The notes beneath the pieces were generated by a model. The model was not told the origin of the DNA. It searched no databases and worked only from the letters and a program-made list of their open reading frames with translations. From positions 27,817 through 91,816 of the IMG/VR virus record IMGVR_UViG_3300027659_003120: DNA of 64,000 nucleotides. One strand, given 5' to 3'. The stretch is from a virus. The position numbers were made by a program, and so were the translations under genes. Below are positions 1-8,861 of this stretch, piece after piece. Numbering within the stretch: position 1 is the stretch's first letter; each line of letters opens with the position of its first letter.

Positions 1-462
1 GAAGACATAAGATATTATAAAGGTTTAAGAACGACTACACACTTTCACCCAAATGGAATTAAAGAATCATTTGAATCTATAATGGGTAAAAAAATTAACA
101 ATTTTGATGGAGGCATCAATGGTTGTTTTCAAATAACTACAGCAAATGATGTTCAGGTGTATCATTATGATTTACAAACTTGGGCTGCTATGATATACTT
201 GACGCCAAATGCTCCTATTGAAAGTGGAACTAGATTACATCGCTCAAAGATTAATGGCACAAGACATTCAAGTGAGCCCAATATAGATGATGCGTTTACT
301 GGTGGCTTCTTGGATTCTACAAAATTTGAGGTTACCGATTCGGCTGCTAATATATACAATAGACTAGTCATTATGGATGCAAAATGTATTCATTCAGCAG
401 GTGCATATTTTGGCGACAACAAATATAATGGTAGACTAACTCATTTATTCTTTTTTGATTAA
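1..462 (+). CDS. 2OG-Fe(II) oxygenase-like protein (DUF6445-type), 5' partial
   Basis: The frame is open from the first base, so the gene starts upstream; the first in-frame ATG (base 82) lies well inside it. The double-stranded beta-helix signature of phage 2OG-Fe(II) oxygenases is visible: an HYD iron-binding triad at bases 163-171, then WAAMIYLTPNAP, a distal histidine in CIHSAGAYFG and the 2-oxoglutarate-binding arginine in GRLTHLFFFD at the C-terminus. T4-like marine phages often carry this family; its substrate is not established. It lies 2 nt before a glycosyltransferase-methyltransferase fusion, so action on a glycan, protein or small molecule is possible but unproven. Confidence 0.75.
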   Translation, partial: EDIRYYKGLRTTTHFHPNGIKESFESIMGKKINNFDGGINGCFQITTANDVQVYHYDLQTWAAMIYLTPNAPIESGTRLHRSKINGTRHSSEPNIDDAFTGGFLDSTKFEVTDSAANIYNRLVIMDAKCIHSAGAYFGDNKYNGRLTHLFFFD

Positions 463-464
463 TT

Positions 465-1736
465 ATGAAAAATTTGAAATTTAGTATTATTACTCCATCA
501 CATGATCCAGGAAACATTCCTTACTTGTTAGAAGCATTTGAAAGTTTGTGTGAACAAACTCATGCCAATTGGGAATGGATATTAGCTATAAACAATAAAT
601 TTTTACCACAACTTGTTCCAAAGATAATCAAAGAACATCCAAAAGTAAAAATATATCATACTTATATTGAATCATCAAATATTGGTGCAATTAAGCATGA
701 ATCATTTTTCTTGGGTGAGGGTGATGTTTTAGTAGAACTAGACCATGATGATATGCTTACTTCTAATTGTTTGAAGAAATTAAACGAAGCATATCAAGAT
801 GATGATGTTGGATTTGTTTATAGTGATAATGCAACATTACATATGGAGAACAATTTTATTCCATTTAATAATTCATACGGCTGGACACATAGGCCGTTTG
901 AGTGGAAAGACAAAGAACTCATTGCAATGAATTCTTTCAAACCAACAAGCCATGCAATGTCTTATATTTGGTTTGCTCCAGACCATGTTAGGTCATGGAG
1001 AAAAGAACATTATGTCAATATTGGTGGACATAATCCTGATATGTTTGTTTGTGAAGACCATGAATTGTGTATTAGAACTTACCTAACTACAAAAATGGTT
1101 TTTATACCTGAACCACTTTATGTTTACAGAATAACAGGAAACAATACTTCTATAAACAAAAGAAATCCAGAAATTCAACAAAAGACTAAAGAACTACATG
1201 CTCAGTATGCACAAAAATTGGCAGAGAAAGATGCTAAGGATAGAAAATTATTATGTGTGGATATTGGTGGAGGTTTGAATCCTTATCCAAATTATTTATC
1301 TATTGATTTAAGAAAAGATGCGGATGTCATACATGACTTAAATGATGGTATACCTCTCAGAGATAACACGGTAGGTGTACTAAACGCAAGTCATATACTA
1401 GAACACTTGCACGATAAGACGAAAATAATGGCAGAAATACATCGTGTATTAGCACCGGGAGGATGGGCGTTCATTCAAGTTCCAAGTACCGATGGAAGAG
1501 GTGCATTTCAAGACCCAACACATGTTAGTTACTGGAACGAAAATTGCTTTTTATATTATACCGATGCATATTTGGCTAATTTTATAGATAACAAAGATAT
1601 CCGTTTTCAAGAATATCGTAGAGAGACATACTTTCCTAATGAATGGATGAAAAATCTAGGCGTATGTGTCACGGACGCTTGGTTAGTTGCAATTAAAGAT
1701 GATATGCCAAGATTACCTGGTCCATTAAAGATATAA
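465..1736 (+). CDS. Glycosyltransferase family 2 fused to SAM-dependent methyltransferase
   Basis: The N-terminal half is a GT-A family 2 glycosyltransferase: FSIITPSHDPGN start, acidic nucleotide-sugar/metal motif ELDHDD near residue 91 and a CEDHELCIRTY acceptor-side motif. From about residue 260 a class I methyltransferase fold follows: DIGGGLNPYP as motif I, HILEHLHD, then HRVLAPGGWAFIQVPS. Both domains look complete, so one chain may transfer a sugar and methylate it or its acceptor. It starts 2 nt after the oxygenase-like gene, and a late promoter overlaps its stop codon, so it closes a unit separate from the neck genes. The acceptor is unknown. Confidence 0.8.
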   Translation: MKNLKFSIITPSHDPGNIPYLLEAFESLCEQTHANWEWILAINNKFLPQLVPKIIKEHPKVKIYHTYIESSNIGAIKHESFFLGEGDVLVELDHDDMLTSNCLKKLNEAYQDDDVGFVYSDNATLHMENNFIPFNNSYGWTHRPFEWKDKELIAMNSFKPTSHAMSYIWFAPDHVRSWRKEHYVNIGGHNPDMFVCEDHELCIRTYLTTKMVFIPEPLYVYRITGNNTSINKRNPEIQQKTKELHAQYAQKLAEKDAKDRKLLCVDIGGGLNPYPNYLSIDLRKDADVIHDLNDGIPLRDNTVGVLNASHILEHLHDKTKIMAEIHRVLAPGGWAFIQVPSTDGRGAFQDPTHVSYWNENCFLYYTDAYLANFIDNKDIRFQEYRRETYFPNEWMKNLGVCVTDAWLVAIKDDMPRLPGPLKI

Positions 1737-1739
1737 ATA
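1732..1739 (+). promoter_or_regulatory. T4-type late promoter TATAAATA, upstream of gene 13
   Basis: Exact match to the T4 late -10 octamer recognised by gp55, overlapping the stop codon of the preceding gene and 24 nt before the gene 13 ATG. The expected start is about six bases after the octamer. It begins the neck-terminase-tail block. Confidence 0.75.
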
Positions 1740-1763
1740 GATAATAACTATTGGAAACTATAA

Positions 1764-2723
1764 ATGGCTAAACCCACAACTAGAGCAACATTCAAAGACT
1801 ACTGCTTACGCAGATTAGGTCATCCAGTGATTCAAATCAATGTAGACGATGACCAGGTTGAAGACCGCATAGATGATGCACTACAATTCTTTGAGGACTA
1901 TCATTTTGATGGTTGCGAAGAAATTTATATGAAACATAAAATCACACAAACTGACATTAACCGCAGGTATATTCCTTGCCCAGATGCAGTTATTTTTGTG
2001 ACCGGTATCATACCATTTGACCAGTCTTCTTCATCAATCAATATGTTTGATTTGCGTTACCAATTGCGGTTGCATGATTTATATGACTTCACATCCGTGT
2101 CATATGTTTCATATGAGATTACCATGCAACACATTCGTACTTTGAATTTATTGTTCTCCGGAACACCGATGTTCAGATTTAATCGTAAACAAAATAAAAT
2201 TTTCTTAGACATTGATTGGTCTAGAGATTTACTAGTTGGAGATTATGTAGTGGTTCAGTGTTATCGTGCTATGCGACCAGACACTGTTACTTTAACTGGC
2301 ACATTAGCAGGCAACACAGTTTCTAATATCATTGTTGGAACATCAACAATATTTGACCAAGAAGTAATTGAGAATGATTTTATTACTCTGTCAAGCGGAG
2401 AAGAAGTTCAAATTAGTAAAATAAATTCTCCAACAAATATACAAATTATTGGAACCGGGTTATCTTCAAATGTAACATCCAACACCGCAACTAAAACCGG
2501 CATTTCTGATGTATGGGATGATAGATTTCTTAAAAGATATGGTACAGCATTAATTAAAAAACAGTGGGGAGAAAATTTGAAAAAATTTGGAGGAATTCAG
2601 ATGCCTGGTGGCGTAACTCTAAATGGAAAAGAAATTTGGGACGAAGCAGACACTGAAATTAAATCTATAGAAGAAGAAATGTATAATTTTAATAGTTTAC
2701 CTAGTGAAATATTTACAGGTTAA
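1764..2723 (+). CDS. 13: Neck protein gp13 (head completion)
   Basis: Recognised as T4 gp13 family from its N-terminus (QINVDDDQVEDRIDDALQFF; FFEDYHFDG) and from its position just before gene 14. In T4, gp13 and gp14 form the neck that closes the filled head and joins it to the tail. At 319 residues it is close to the family size. Residues about 175-240 look like an inserted small beta domain (repeated TLTGTL, SNIIVGTST segments), also common in cyanophage homologues. The ATG has only a weak GGAAA upstream but follows a late promoter closely. Confidence 0.85.
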   Translation: MAKPTTRATFKDYCLRRLGHPVIQINVDDDQVEDRIDDALQFFEDYHFDGCEEIYMKHKITQTDINRRYIPCPDAVIFVTGIIPFDQSSSSINMFDLRYQLRLHDLYDFTSVSYVSYEITMQHIRTLNLLFSGTPMFRFNRKQNKIFLDIDWSRDLLVGDYVVVQCYRAMRPDTVTLTGTLAGNTVSNIIVGTSTIFDQEVIENDFITLSSGEEVQISKINSPTNIQIIGTGLSSNVTSNTATKTGISDVWDDRFLKRYGTALIKKQWGENLKKFGGIQMPGGVTLNGKEIWDEADTEIKSIEEEMYNFNSLPSEIFTG

Positions 2724-2735
2724 TCGGAGTTTAAA

Positions 2736-3641
2736 ATTCCTACTAATTTCTATTTTAACAATTTTCCTCAACATCAAATAACTAGTGAGCAATTACTAGT
2801 AGAGGACCTCGTCATAGAAGCCATGCAAATACATGGTATGGATGTTTTCTATCTTCCAAGAACAAGTAGAGATTCTGTTGATATGTTATATGGTGAAGAC
2901 ACTATAAAAGAATATCGCACTGCTCATGCTATAGAAATGTACCTTGAAAATGTTACAGGTATGGATGGCGAAGGTGATTTTATTTCTAAATTTGGTCTAG
3001 AAATTAGAGATGAATTAACTTTACTTTTAGCCAGAAGACGTTTCTCGGCTACAGTGCCTTTAACACGCCCGAGAGAAGGTGATTTAGTTTATATTCCTTT
3101 AGTAAAGAACTTTTTTGAAATTTCTTTTATTGAACATGAAAATGACCAAGCAATGTTCTATACTCTTGGTAGAGGGCGAGCTGGTAATGTATATGTTTAT
3201 GCATTGAAATTAAAACAATTTGTATTTAGTGAAGAAATAATATCTACCGGAATTGATGAAATTGATGACCAAATATTTAATAGTTATAAACGTGTTTCAT
3301 TACCATTAGCAAATACTGTTGTATTTCCAGCAGGTACCGGTTCATTTGTTCCTGGAGAAATTATTTACCAAGGCACTTCATTAGCCACAGCAAACGCACA
3401 AGCAATAGTGTATTCATATACCGCACACAGTTCAATAGATGTAATTAGAGTTCAAGGAACATTTACTACTGCTAATGTACGTGGAAATACAAGTAGTGCA
3501 TTAAGAAAAACTATTGGGTATAATGATGACTCTCAAGTTGGTAATAATATATTTGAAGATTTTGCTGATAATGTTAGAGTAGAAACAGAAGCAGATTCTA
3601 TTTTAGATTTCTCTGAAAATAATCCATTTGGAGAAGCTTAA
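2736..3641 (+). CDS. 14: Neck protein gp14, apparent ATT start
   Basis: T4 gp14 family: DVFYLPRT, LYGEDTI and GDFISKFGLEIRDELT are characteristic. The first in-frame ATG (base 2823) would remove about 29 conserved residues. The frame is open back to the gene 13 stop, and the conserved beginning TNFYFNNF is encoded there. No ATG, GTG or TTG exists in that stretch; the only plausible start is ATT at 2736, six bases after a clean GGAG (2726-2729). I therefore place the start at ATT, giving 301 residues. A sequencing or assembly error replacing ATG with ATT is the main alternative. Confidence 0.8.
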   Translation: MPTNFYFNNFPQHQITSEQLLVEDLVIEAMQIHGMDVFYLPRTSRDSVDMLYGEDTIKEYRTAHAIEMYLENVTGMDGEGDFISKFGLEIRDELTLLLARRRFSATVPLTRPREGDLVYIPLVKNFFEISFIEHENDQAMFYTLGRGRAGNVYVYALKLKQFVFSEEIISTGIDEIDDQIFNSYKRVSLPLANTVVFPAGTGSFVPGEIIYQGTSLATANAQAIVYSYTAHSSIDVIRVQGTFTTANVRGNTSSALRKTIGYNDDSQVGNNIFEDFADNVRVETEADSILDFSENNPFGEA

Positions 3642-3643
3642 AA

Positions 3644-4645
3644 ATGTTAAATAATTCTCATTTTTATAATAGAACAATACGAAAAGTTGTAGTAGGGTTT
3701 GGTACAATATTCAATGATATATTATTGGTTCGTTATAATAGAGCAGGAACTGTAGAGCATGAAAGAATTCGTGTGCCGCTTACATACAGCCCTAAAGAAA
3801 AATTTATTACTAGACTTACATCAGACCCAGATTTAACAAAATCTATAGCCACTTATGTACCAAGAATATCTTTTGATTTGGTTGGTCTAGCTTACGATTC
3901 TTCAAGAAAATTTAACACAATAAATAAAAACTTCTCTGTCAACACTGTTTCCGGTGCAGCAAGTTCTCAATATGCTCCAGTTCCGTATAATTTTGATTTT
4001 AATTTATCAATTTATGTCCGAAATACTGAAGATGGCACACAAATTTTAGAACAAATATTGCCGTATTTTACGCCAGATTTTACTGTAACATTAGATTACA
4101 TTTCAACTTTGGGGCGAAAATATGATATGCCAGTTATACTCAATAGTGTAACTCCAGAAATAGAGTATGAAGGAGATATGTCCAGCACTAGAATTGTTAT
4201 CTGGAACTTGACATTCACTGCTAAGGCTTATATTTTTCCTCCTGTAAATACTGCAGGATTAATTAAGCAAGCTAACACTAACATATTTACAGATACCAGA
4301 AGCACTCTATCACAAAAAGTTTATGTAGATTATGCAAACGGTTCTGGTGTTTTAGTTACTGGTGAAGGGTTTAGAGATATCGCAAATACGAAAACCGGAA
4401 CTATTGTTTATTTTGCTAATAATAGTTTAGGAATTTTAGTAGTTTCTGACATGAATGAGTTACTAGAAGAAAATGATGTTATTGTTGGAGATTATTCTAA
4501 TGCTAGATATACGATAGACACTGTTGATATGAATCCACTAAGGACTGTAGCAATAATAACAGTACCAGACCCAATCACCGCAAACGCATCTTCTAATTAT
4601 TCATATACAGAAACAATTACTGAATTTCCAAATTCTCTAACATGA
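3644..4645 (+). CDS. 15: Tail sheath stabilizer/completion protein gp15
   Basis: T4 gp15 family by start (NNSHFYNRTIRKVVVGFGT), the LVRYNRAG strand and gene order between 14 and 16. gp15 caps the contracted-sheath end of the tail and joins it to the neck. At 333 residues it is somewhat longer than T4 gp15; the extra sequence is a C-terminal beta-rich extension (about residues 215-333), possibly a small added domain. It overlaps gene 16 by ATGA, so translation is coupled. Confidence 0.85.
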   Translation: MLNNSHFYNRTIRKVVVGFGTIFNDILLVRYNRAGTVEHERIRVPLTYSPKEKFITRLTSDPDLTKSIATYVPRISFDLVGLAYDSSRKFNTINKNFSVNTVSGAASSQYAPVPYNFDFNLSIYVRNTEDGTQILEQILPYFTPDFTVTLDYISTLGRKYDMPVILNSVTPEIEYEGDMSSTRIVIWNLTFTAKAYIFPPVNTAGLIKQANTNIFTDTRSTLSQKVYVDYANGSGVLVTGEGFRDIANTKTGTIVYFANNSLGILVVSDMNELLEENDVIVGDYSNARYTIDTVDMNPLRTVAIITVPDPITANASSNYSYTETITEFPNSLT

Positions 4646-5028
4646 AAAAATTAAATGAAAATCTATCTAATATTTTCGGAGTCCGTCCATTAGAGGAAGG
4701 AGAGTCTTCTTTAGTTGAAATTATACCATCTGAAGTTGATTCTGATTTTGAATTTGCTAGAAATAACATTAGATTATTAGCAGAAAAAGGACAAGTTGCT
4801 GTAGACCATATTATTCAAGTAGCAAAAGCAACAGACCATCCTAGAGCTTATGAAGTTGTTGCAACTCTTATCAAAAGTATGTCTGAGGTAAACAAAGATT
4901 TGATTGAACTACAAAAAAGAAAAAAAGATTTATCACCAATTAAAGAACCAACTATTGTGAATGTAGAGAAGGCAGTGTTCGTTGGCTCTACACGAGAATT
5001 AATTAATCAAATTAAACAGGTACAGTAA
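4642..5028 (+). CDS. 16: Small terminase subunit gp16
   Basis: The 128-residue protein has the helical hairpin pattern of T4-like small terminases: DFEFARNNIRLLAEKGQVAV followed by a long amphipathic helix ending EVNKDLIELQKRKKDL. gp16 forms a ring that regulates the gp17 motor during DNA packaging. The start ATG overlaps the gene 15 stop (ATGA). Unlike T4, gene 17 does not follow directly: a Dps-like gene lies between. Confidence 0.85.
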   Translation: MKKLNENLSNIFGVRPLEEGESSLVEIIPSEVDSDFEFARNNIRLLAEKGQVAVDHIIQVAKATDHPRAYEVVATLIKSMSEVNKDLIELQKRKKDLSPIKEPTIVNVEKAVFVGSTRELINQIKQVQ

Positions 5029-5029
5029 A

Positions 5030-5467
5030 ATGGAAGAACTCATTCAACAATTAAAGGTAATATTAGCTACGAACTTTGCTTTATATTTAAAGACACATAA
5101 TTATCATTGGAACATAGAAGGTTCAAATTTTCCTCAATATCATACATTTTTAGATGTTCTGTATAATGCAATATTCCTTCAAAATGATCCTATAGCAGAA
5201 CACATTAGGTATCTTGATGCATATGCACCAGGTTCGTTTACTAGATTTCAAGAGCTATCTACTGTTAAAGACCAATACTTAATACCAACCCCCAATAAGA
5301 TGTTTGAAGAATTAAAAGAGGATAATGAAAAATACATCATAGAATTGAGGGCTGGCATTGAATTAGCAGACGATGCAGACGAGCCTGCAATTGGAAATTT
5401 TCTACAAGAGTTGTTAGGCGCACACCAAAAACATTCTTGGATGTTAAGAAGCATTCTTAAATCATGA
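5030..5467 (+). CDS. Dps-like ferritin (DNA starvation protein)
   Basis: A 145-residue four-helix ferritin-like protein. The intersubunit ferroxidase ligands of Dps are all present at the expected spacing: H26 (in HWN), H38, D42, D53 and E57, matching the H31/H43/D47/D58/E62 pattern of Listeria Dps. Dps dodecamers oxidise Fe(II) with peroxide, store iron and may bind DNA. It lies 1 nt after gene 16 and overlaps gene 17 by ATGA, so it would be made with the packaging motor late in infection. There is no obvious Lys-rich DNA-binding tail. It could protect the genome or host from oxidative damage, or be packaged; neither is shown. Confidence 0.88.
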   Translation: MEELIQQLKVILATNFALYLKTHNYHWNIEGSNFPQYHTFLDVLYNAIFLQNDPIAEHIRYLDAYAPGSFTRFQELSTVKDQYLIPTPNKMFEELKEDNEKYIIELRAGIELADDADEPAIGNFLQELLGAHQKHSWMLRSILKS

Positions 5468-7095
5468 TAGATGGTTATTTAGGTAATTCAAAACTAAAAA
5501 AACCTGGCATAGAAATAGAATATTCCCAGGAACAATTAATTGAAATTACAAAGTGCATTAAAGACCCAGTACATTTTATTAAAAACTATGTAAAGATTGT
5601 CAATGTAGACAGAGGTTTGATTTCATTTGATATGTGGCCATTTCAAGAAGAAATGATTCGTGGATTTCATAGTAATCGGTTCTCAATATGTAAAATGCCT
5701 CGGCAGATTGGAAAAACTACTACATCAGCAAGTTATATGCTTTGGTGTATATTATTTTCAGATGATTATAAGATAGCCATCTTAGCGAATAAAGGTGATT
5801 TGGCAAGAGAGATTTTAGGAAGAATAAAGTATGCTTACGAATATTTACCTATTTGGTTACAACAAGGTATTATTGAATGGAACAAAGGAAACATTATTCT
5901 TGAAAATGGTTCCATGATATCAGCATATGCTACAAGCGCAAGTGGTGTCCGTGGAGGTACTTATAATTTAGTTTTTCTTGATGAATTTGCTTTCGTTCCG
6001 CACAATATGGCACAAGAATTTTTTACGTCCACCTATCCGGTAATCTCTTCTGGTAAAAGCACAAAGGTTATTATAGTATCAACTCCTCATGGATTAAATC
6101 AATTTTACAAGATGTGGATAGATGCGGTTGAGCAAAGGTCTACTTACATACCTTTTGAGGTACACTGGTCTATGGTGCCAGGGCGTGATGAAAAATGGAA
6201 AGAAGAAACGATTAGAAACACAAGCGAAGAGCAATTTAGGCAGGAATTTGAATGCGAATTTTTAGGTTCTTCGGCTACATTGATACCGGGTTCTAAATTA
6301 AAATCTCTTGTTTTTAGTAAGCCACTATCGTCAAAAGAAGGTATTGATATATACGAAGAACCAAAATCTGGGCATACTTATATCGCTATTGTAGATTCGG
6401 CCGAAGGAGTTGCGAGAGATTATTCGGTGGTTTCAATAGTTGATGTAACAGAGATACCTTATAGACATGTTGCTAAGTACCGGGATAATAAGATATCTCC
6501 TCTTATCTTTCCTACAATGGTTTATAATATTGCCAATAAATATAACCGCGCTTATATACTAGTAGAGACTAATAATATTGGTCAGCAAGTTGTTGACATT
6601 TTACATTTTGATTTGGAATATGAAAATATATTTAGAATTGAAAGCCATGAGATAAAAGGACAACACATTTCAAGTGGGTTTAAAAAAGGCGCAGCTTATG
6701 GGGTTAAAACTTCCAAAACAGTAAAAAAGATTGGTTGCGCTAATTTAAAGACATTGATTGAGAGCGATAAGCTTTCTACTCCAGATTTTGACACTATCGC
6801 CGAACTAAATACATTCGTGAGGAATAAAGATTCTTATGCCGCAGAAGAAGGCAATAATGATGATATTGTAATGACTTTGGTACTTTTTTCATGGCTAACA
6901 GCACAAAGTTATTTTAAAGAAATCACAAATTCCGATGTTAGACAGAAATTGTTGGACGAAAGAAACATTCAAATGGATGAAGAAATGTTGCCTATGGGTA
7001 TTTTGAATGACGGGCTGGAAGAACAAAAACACTTTGATGGCGAAGACCTCTGGACTTTAACTAAGAACAGAGGGTATTTTTCGTCAACTTTATAA
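5464..7095 (+). CDS. 17: Large terminase subunit gp17 (packaging ATPase/nuclease)
   Basis: Complete two-domain terminase of 543 residues. The ATPase has Walker A PRQIGKTT (about residues 79-86) and Walker B LVFLDE (169-174). The RNase H-like nuclease keeps acidic residues at D311 (AIVDSAEG), E368 (ILVETNN) and D466/D467 (NNDDIVMTL), equivalent to the T4 gp17 catalytic triad. It cuts concatemeric DNA and drives it into proheads through the portal. It overlaps the Dps-like gene by ATGA. Confidence 0.95.
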   Translation: MIDGYLGNSKLKKPGIEIEYSQEQLIEITKCIKDPVHFIKNYVKIVNVDRGLISFDMWPFQEEMIRGFHSNRFSICKMPRQIGKTTTSASYMLWCILFSDDYKIAILANKGDLAREILGRIKYAYEYLPIWLQQGIIEWNKGNIILENGSMISAYATSASGVRGGTYNLVFLDEFAFVPHNMAQEFFTSTYPVISSGKSTKVIIVSTPHGLNQFYKMWIDAVEQRSTYIPFEVHWSMVPGRDEKWKEETIRNTSEEQFRQEFECEFLGSSATLIPGSKLKSLVFSKPLSSKEGIDIYEEPKSGHTYIAIVDSAEGVARDYSVVSIVDVTEIPYRHVAKYRDNKISPLIFPTMVYNIANKYNRAYILVETNNIGQQVVDILHFDLEYENIFRIESHEIKGQHISSGFKKGAAYGVKTSKTVKKIGCANLKTLIESDKLSTPDFDTIAELNTFVRNKDSYAAEEGNNDDIVMTLVLFSWLTAQSYFKEITNSDVRQKLLDERNIQMDEEMLPMGILNDGLEEQKHFDGEDLWTLTKNRGYFSSTL

Positions 7096-7098
7096 AAT

Positions 7099-7106
7099 CA
7101 TAAATA
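7099..7106 (+). promoter_or_regulatory. Variant late promoter CATAAATA, upstream of gene 18
   Basis: A one-base variant of the T4 late octamer, 3 nt after the gene 17 stop and 44 nt before the sheath gene. The same variant occurs at comparable positions before other late-type genes here, which supports real function. Confidence 0.55.
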
Positions 7107-7150
7107 GATAATACAATTTAGTTCTATAATAATAAAAAGGAGAACACAAA

Positions 7151-8833
7151 ATGGCTTTCCAATTATCACCAGGTGTTAATGTCTCTGAAATTGACTTGAC
7201 AACAGTGGTTCCTTCTGTTGCAACTACAATAGGAGGTTTAACCGGCGAATTTTTATGGGGACCGGCTAACGAAATCACTATCATTAACAATGAAGTACAA
7301 CTTGCAGAAAGATTTGGTAAACCTGATGCAAATACTGCTCAGACTTTTTTTACCGCAGCTAACTTTCTTTCTTATGGTTCGGATTTAAGAGTTGTTCGTT
7401 CTGTTGGCGCTAACGCTAAAAATGCTACTGCAAATAGTTCAGCAAACACAGTATTAATTGAAAACAATACTGATTATGAACAAAATCATTCATCAAATAC
7501 TACAACAAGTTTTCATGCAAAATGGGCTGGAGCTTTAGGAAATTCTATCAAAGTTTCTATGGCCGATTCCCTATCAAATACTACTTTATATTCAGCTTGG
7601 ACTTACTCTGGAGAGTTTGATTCTATACCAGCAACTTCAACTTTTGCTTCACGTACAAGTTCTGCTAATGATGAAATGCATATTATAGTTTTAGATGTTA
7701 CAGGTAAACTATCAGGCACAGCTGGAACAATTCTAGAAAAATTTGCATTCGTTTCTAAAGCATCTGATGCTAAAAATCCAGACGGTTCTTCTAATTACTA
7801 TGTAGATGTAATAAATTCTCGGTCAAAATATTTATGGTGGGGTGGGCATCTTGCAGCCAATTGGGGAACATCTTCTGCTGCTACAGTCAATTATGCAAAT
7901 ATGACGGCAAACACCACTGCAACATTATCGGGTGGAATAGACGTAACACCTACAGCAGGTAATATTAACACTTCCTCAGATAAATTTGCTAATCCAGATG
8001 CTGTAGATGTTTCATTAATAATGGCTGGACCTACTACTGGAACAACAATTCCTAATTATTTAATTGCTTTAGCTGAAAGTCGTAAAGATTGTGTAGTTTT
8101 TGTTTCTCCGCCAAAGAGTGATGTTGTATATGCTGGCGCTGGAGCAGAAGTCACAAACATAACAACAACAGCAGGAACATACACTAAATCTAGTTTTGCA
8201 GTTATGGATACAGGTTGGAAATATCAATTTGATAAGTATAATGATGTTTATCGTTGGGTACCTCTAAACGGTGATATTGCTGGACTATGCGCTAGAACAG
8301 ACAATGAAAGAGACCCATGGTTTTCACCTGCTGGATTAAATAGAGGTGTAATTAAAAATGTTGTTAAACTTGCGTGGAATCCAACAAAAGCTGAACGGGA
8401 TACTTTATATAAACTAGGCGTTAATCCTGTTGTTACTTTTCCTGGTGAAGGCACTATTCTATATGGTGATAAAACACTATTGAATAAACCAAGTGCATTT
8501 GATAGAATAAATGTTAGAAGATTGTTCATCGTATTAGAAAAATCTATTGCTAAAGCAGCAAGGTCTTCTTTGTTTGAATTCAATGATGAATTTACAAGAG
8601 CATCTTTCATTAATCTTGTAGAACCATTTTTGCGAGATGTGCAGGGTCGCAGAGGAATATATGATTTCCGTGTTGTATGTGATACAACAAATAACACAGG
8701 AGAAATTATTGACAAGAATCAATTTGTTGGTGACATATACATTAAACCGGCACGGTCTATCAATTACATTCAACTGAATTTCGTTGCAGTAAGAACTGGC
8801 GTAGCATTTGAAGAAATTGTTGGAAAATTTTAA
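7151..8833 (+). CDS. 18: Tail sheath protein gp18
   Basis: The 560-residue protein has the T4 gp18 start (FQLSPGVNVSEIDLTTVVPS) and the conserved C-terminal sheath core (FINLVEPFLRDVQGRRGIYD; KPARSINYIQLNFVAVRTG). Copies assemble around the gp19 tube and contract at infection. The variable centre (about residues 90-330) is rich in Ser, Thr and Asn, as usual for the exposed domains. A strong Shine-Dalgarno AAAAGGAG lies 9 nt before the ATG. Confidence 0.93.
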   Translation: MAFQLSPGVNVSEIDLTTVVPSVATTIGGLTGEFLWGPANEITIINNEVQLAERFGKPDANTAQTFFTAANFLSYGSDLRVVRSVGANAKNATANSSANTVLIENNTDYEQNHSSNTTTSFHAKWAGALGNSIKVSMADSLSNTTLYSAWTYSGEFDSIPATSTFASRTSSANDEMHIIVLDVTGKLSGTAGTILEKFAFVSKASDAKNPDGSSNYYVDVINSRSKYLWWGGHLAANWGTSSAATVNYANMTANTTATLSGGIDVTPTAGNINTSSDKFANPDAVDVSLIMAGPTTGTTIPNYLIALAESRKDCVVFVSPPKSDVVYAGAGAEVTNITTTAGTYTKSSFAVMDTGWKYQFDKYNDVYRWVPLNGDIAGLCARTDNERDPWFSPAGLNRGVIKNVVKLAWNPTKAERDTLYKLGVNPVVTFPGEGTILYGDKTLLNKPSAFDRINVRRLFIVLEKSIAKAARSSLFEFNDEFTRASFINLVEPFLRDVQGRRGIYDFRVVCDTTNNTGEIIDKNQFVGDIYIKPARSINYIQLNFVAVRTGVAFEEIVGKF

Positions 8834-8861
8834 TAAATATAGAGAGATAGGAGAAAAATAA

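Noticed and set aside
8248-8715. Long minus-strand reading frame within gene 18
   Set aside because: It lies fully opposite a well-conserved sheath gene, has no ribosome site and no recognisable product.
8832-8839. AATAAATA before gene 19 (also 11115-11122)
   Set aside because: The same octamer occurs inside coding sequence (for example in gene 17), so it is not distinctive as a late promoter.
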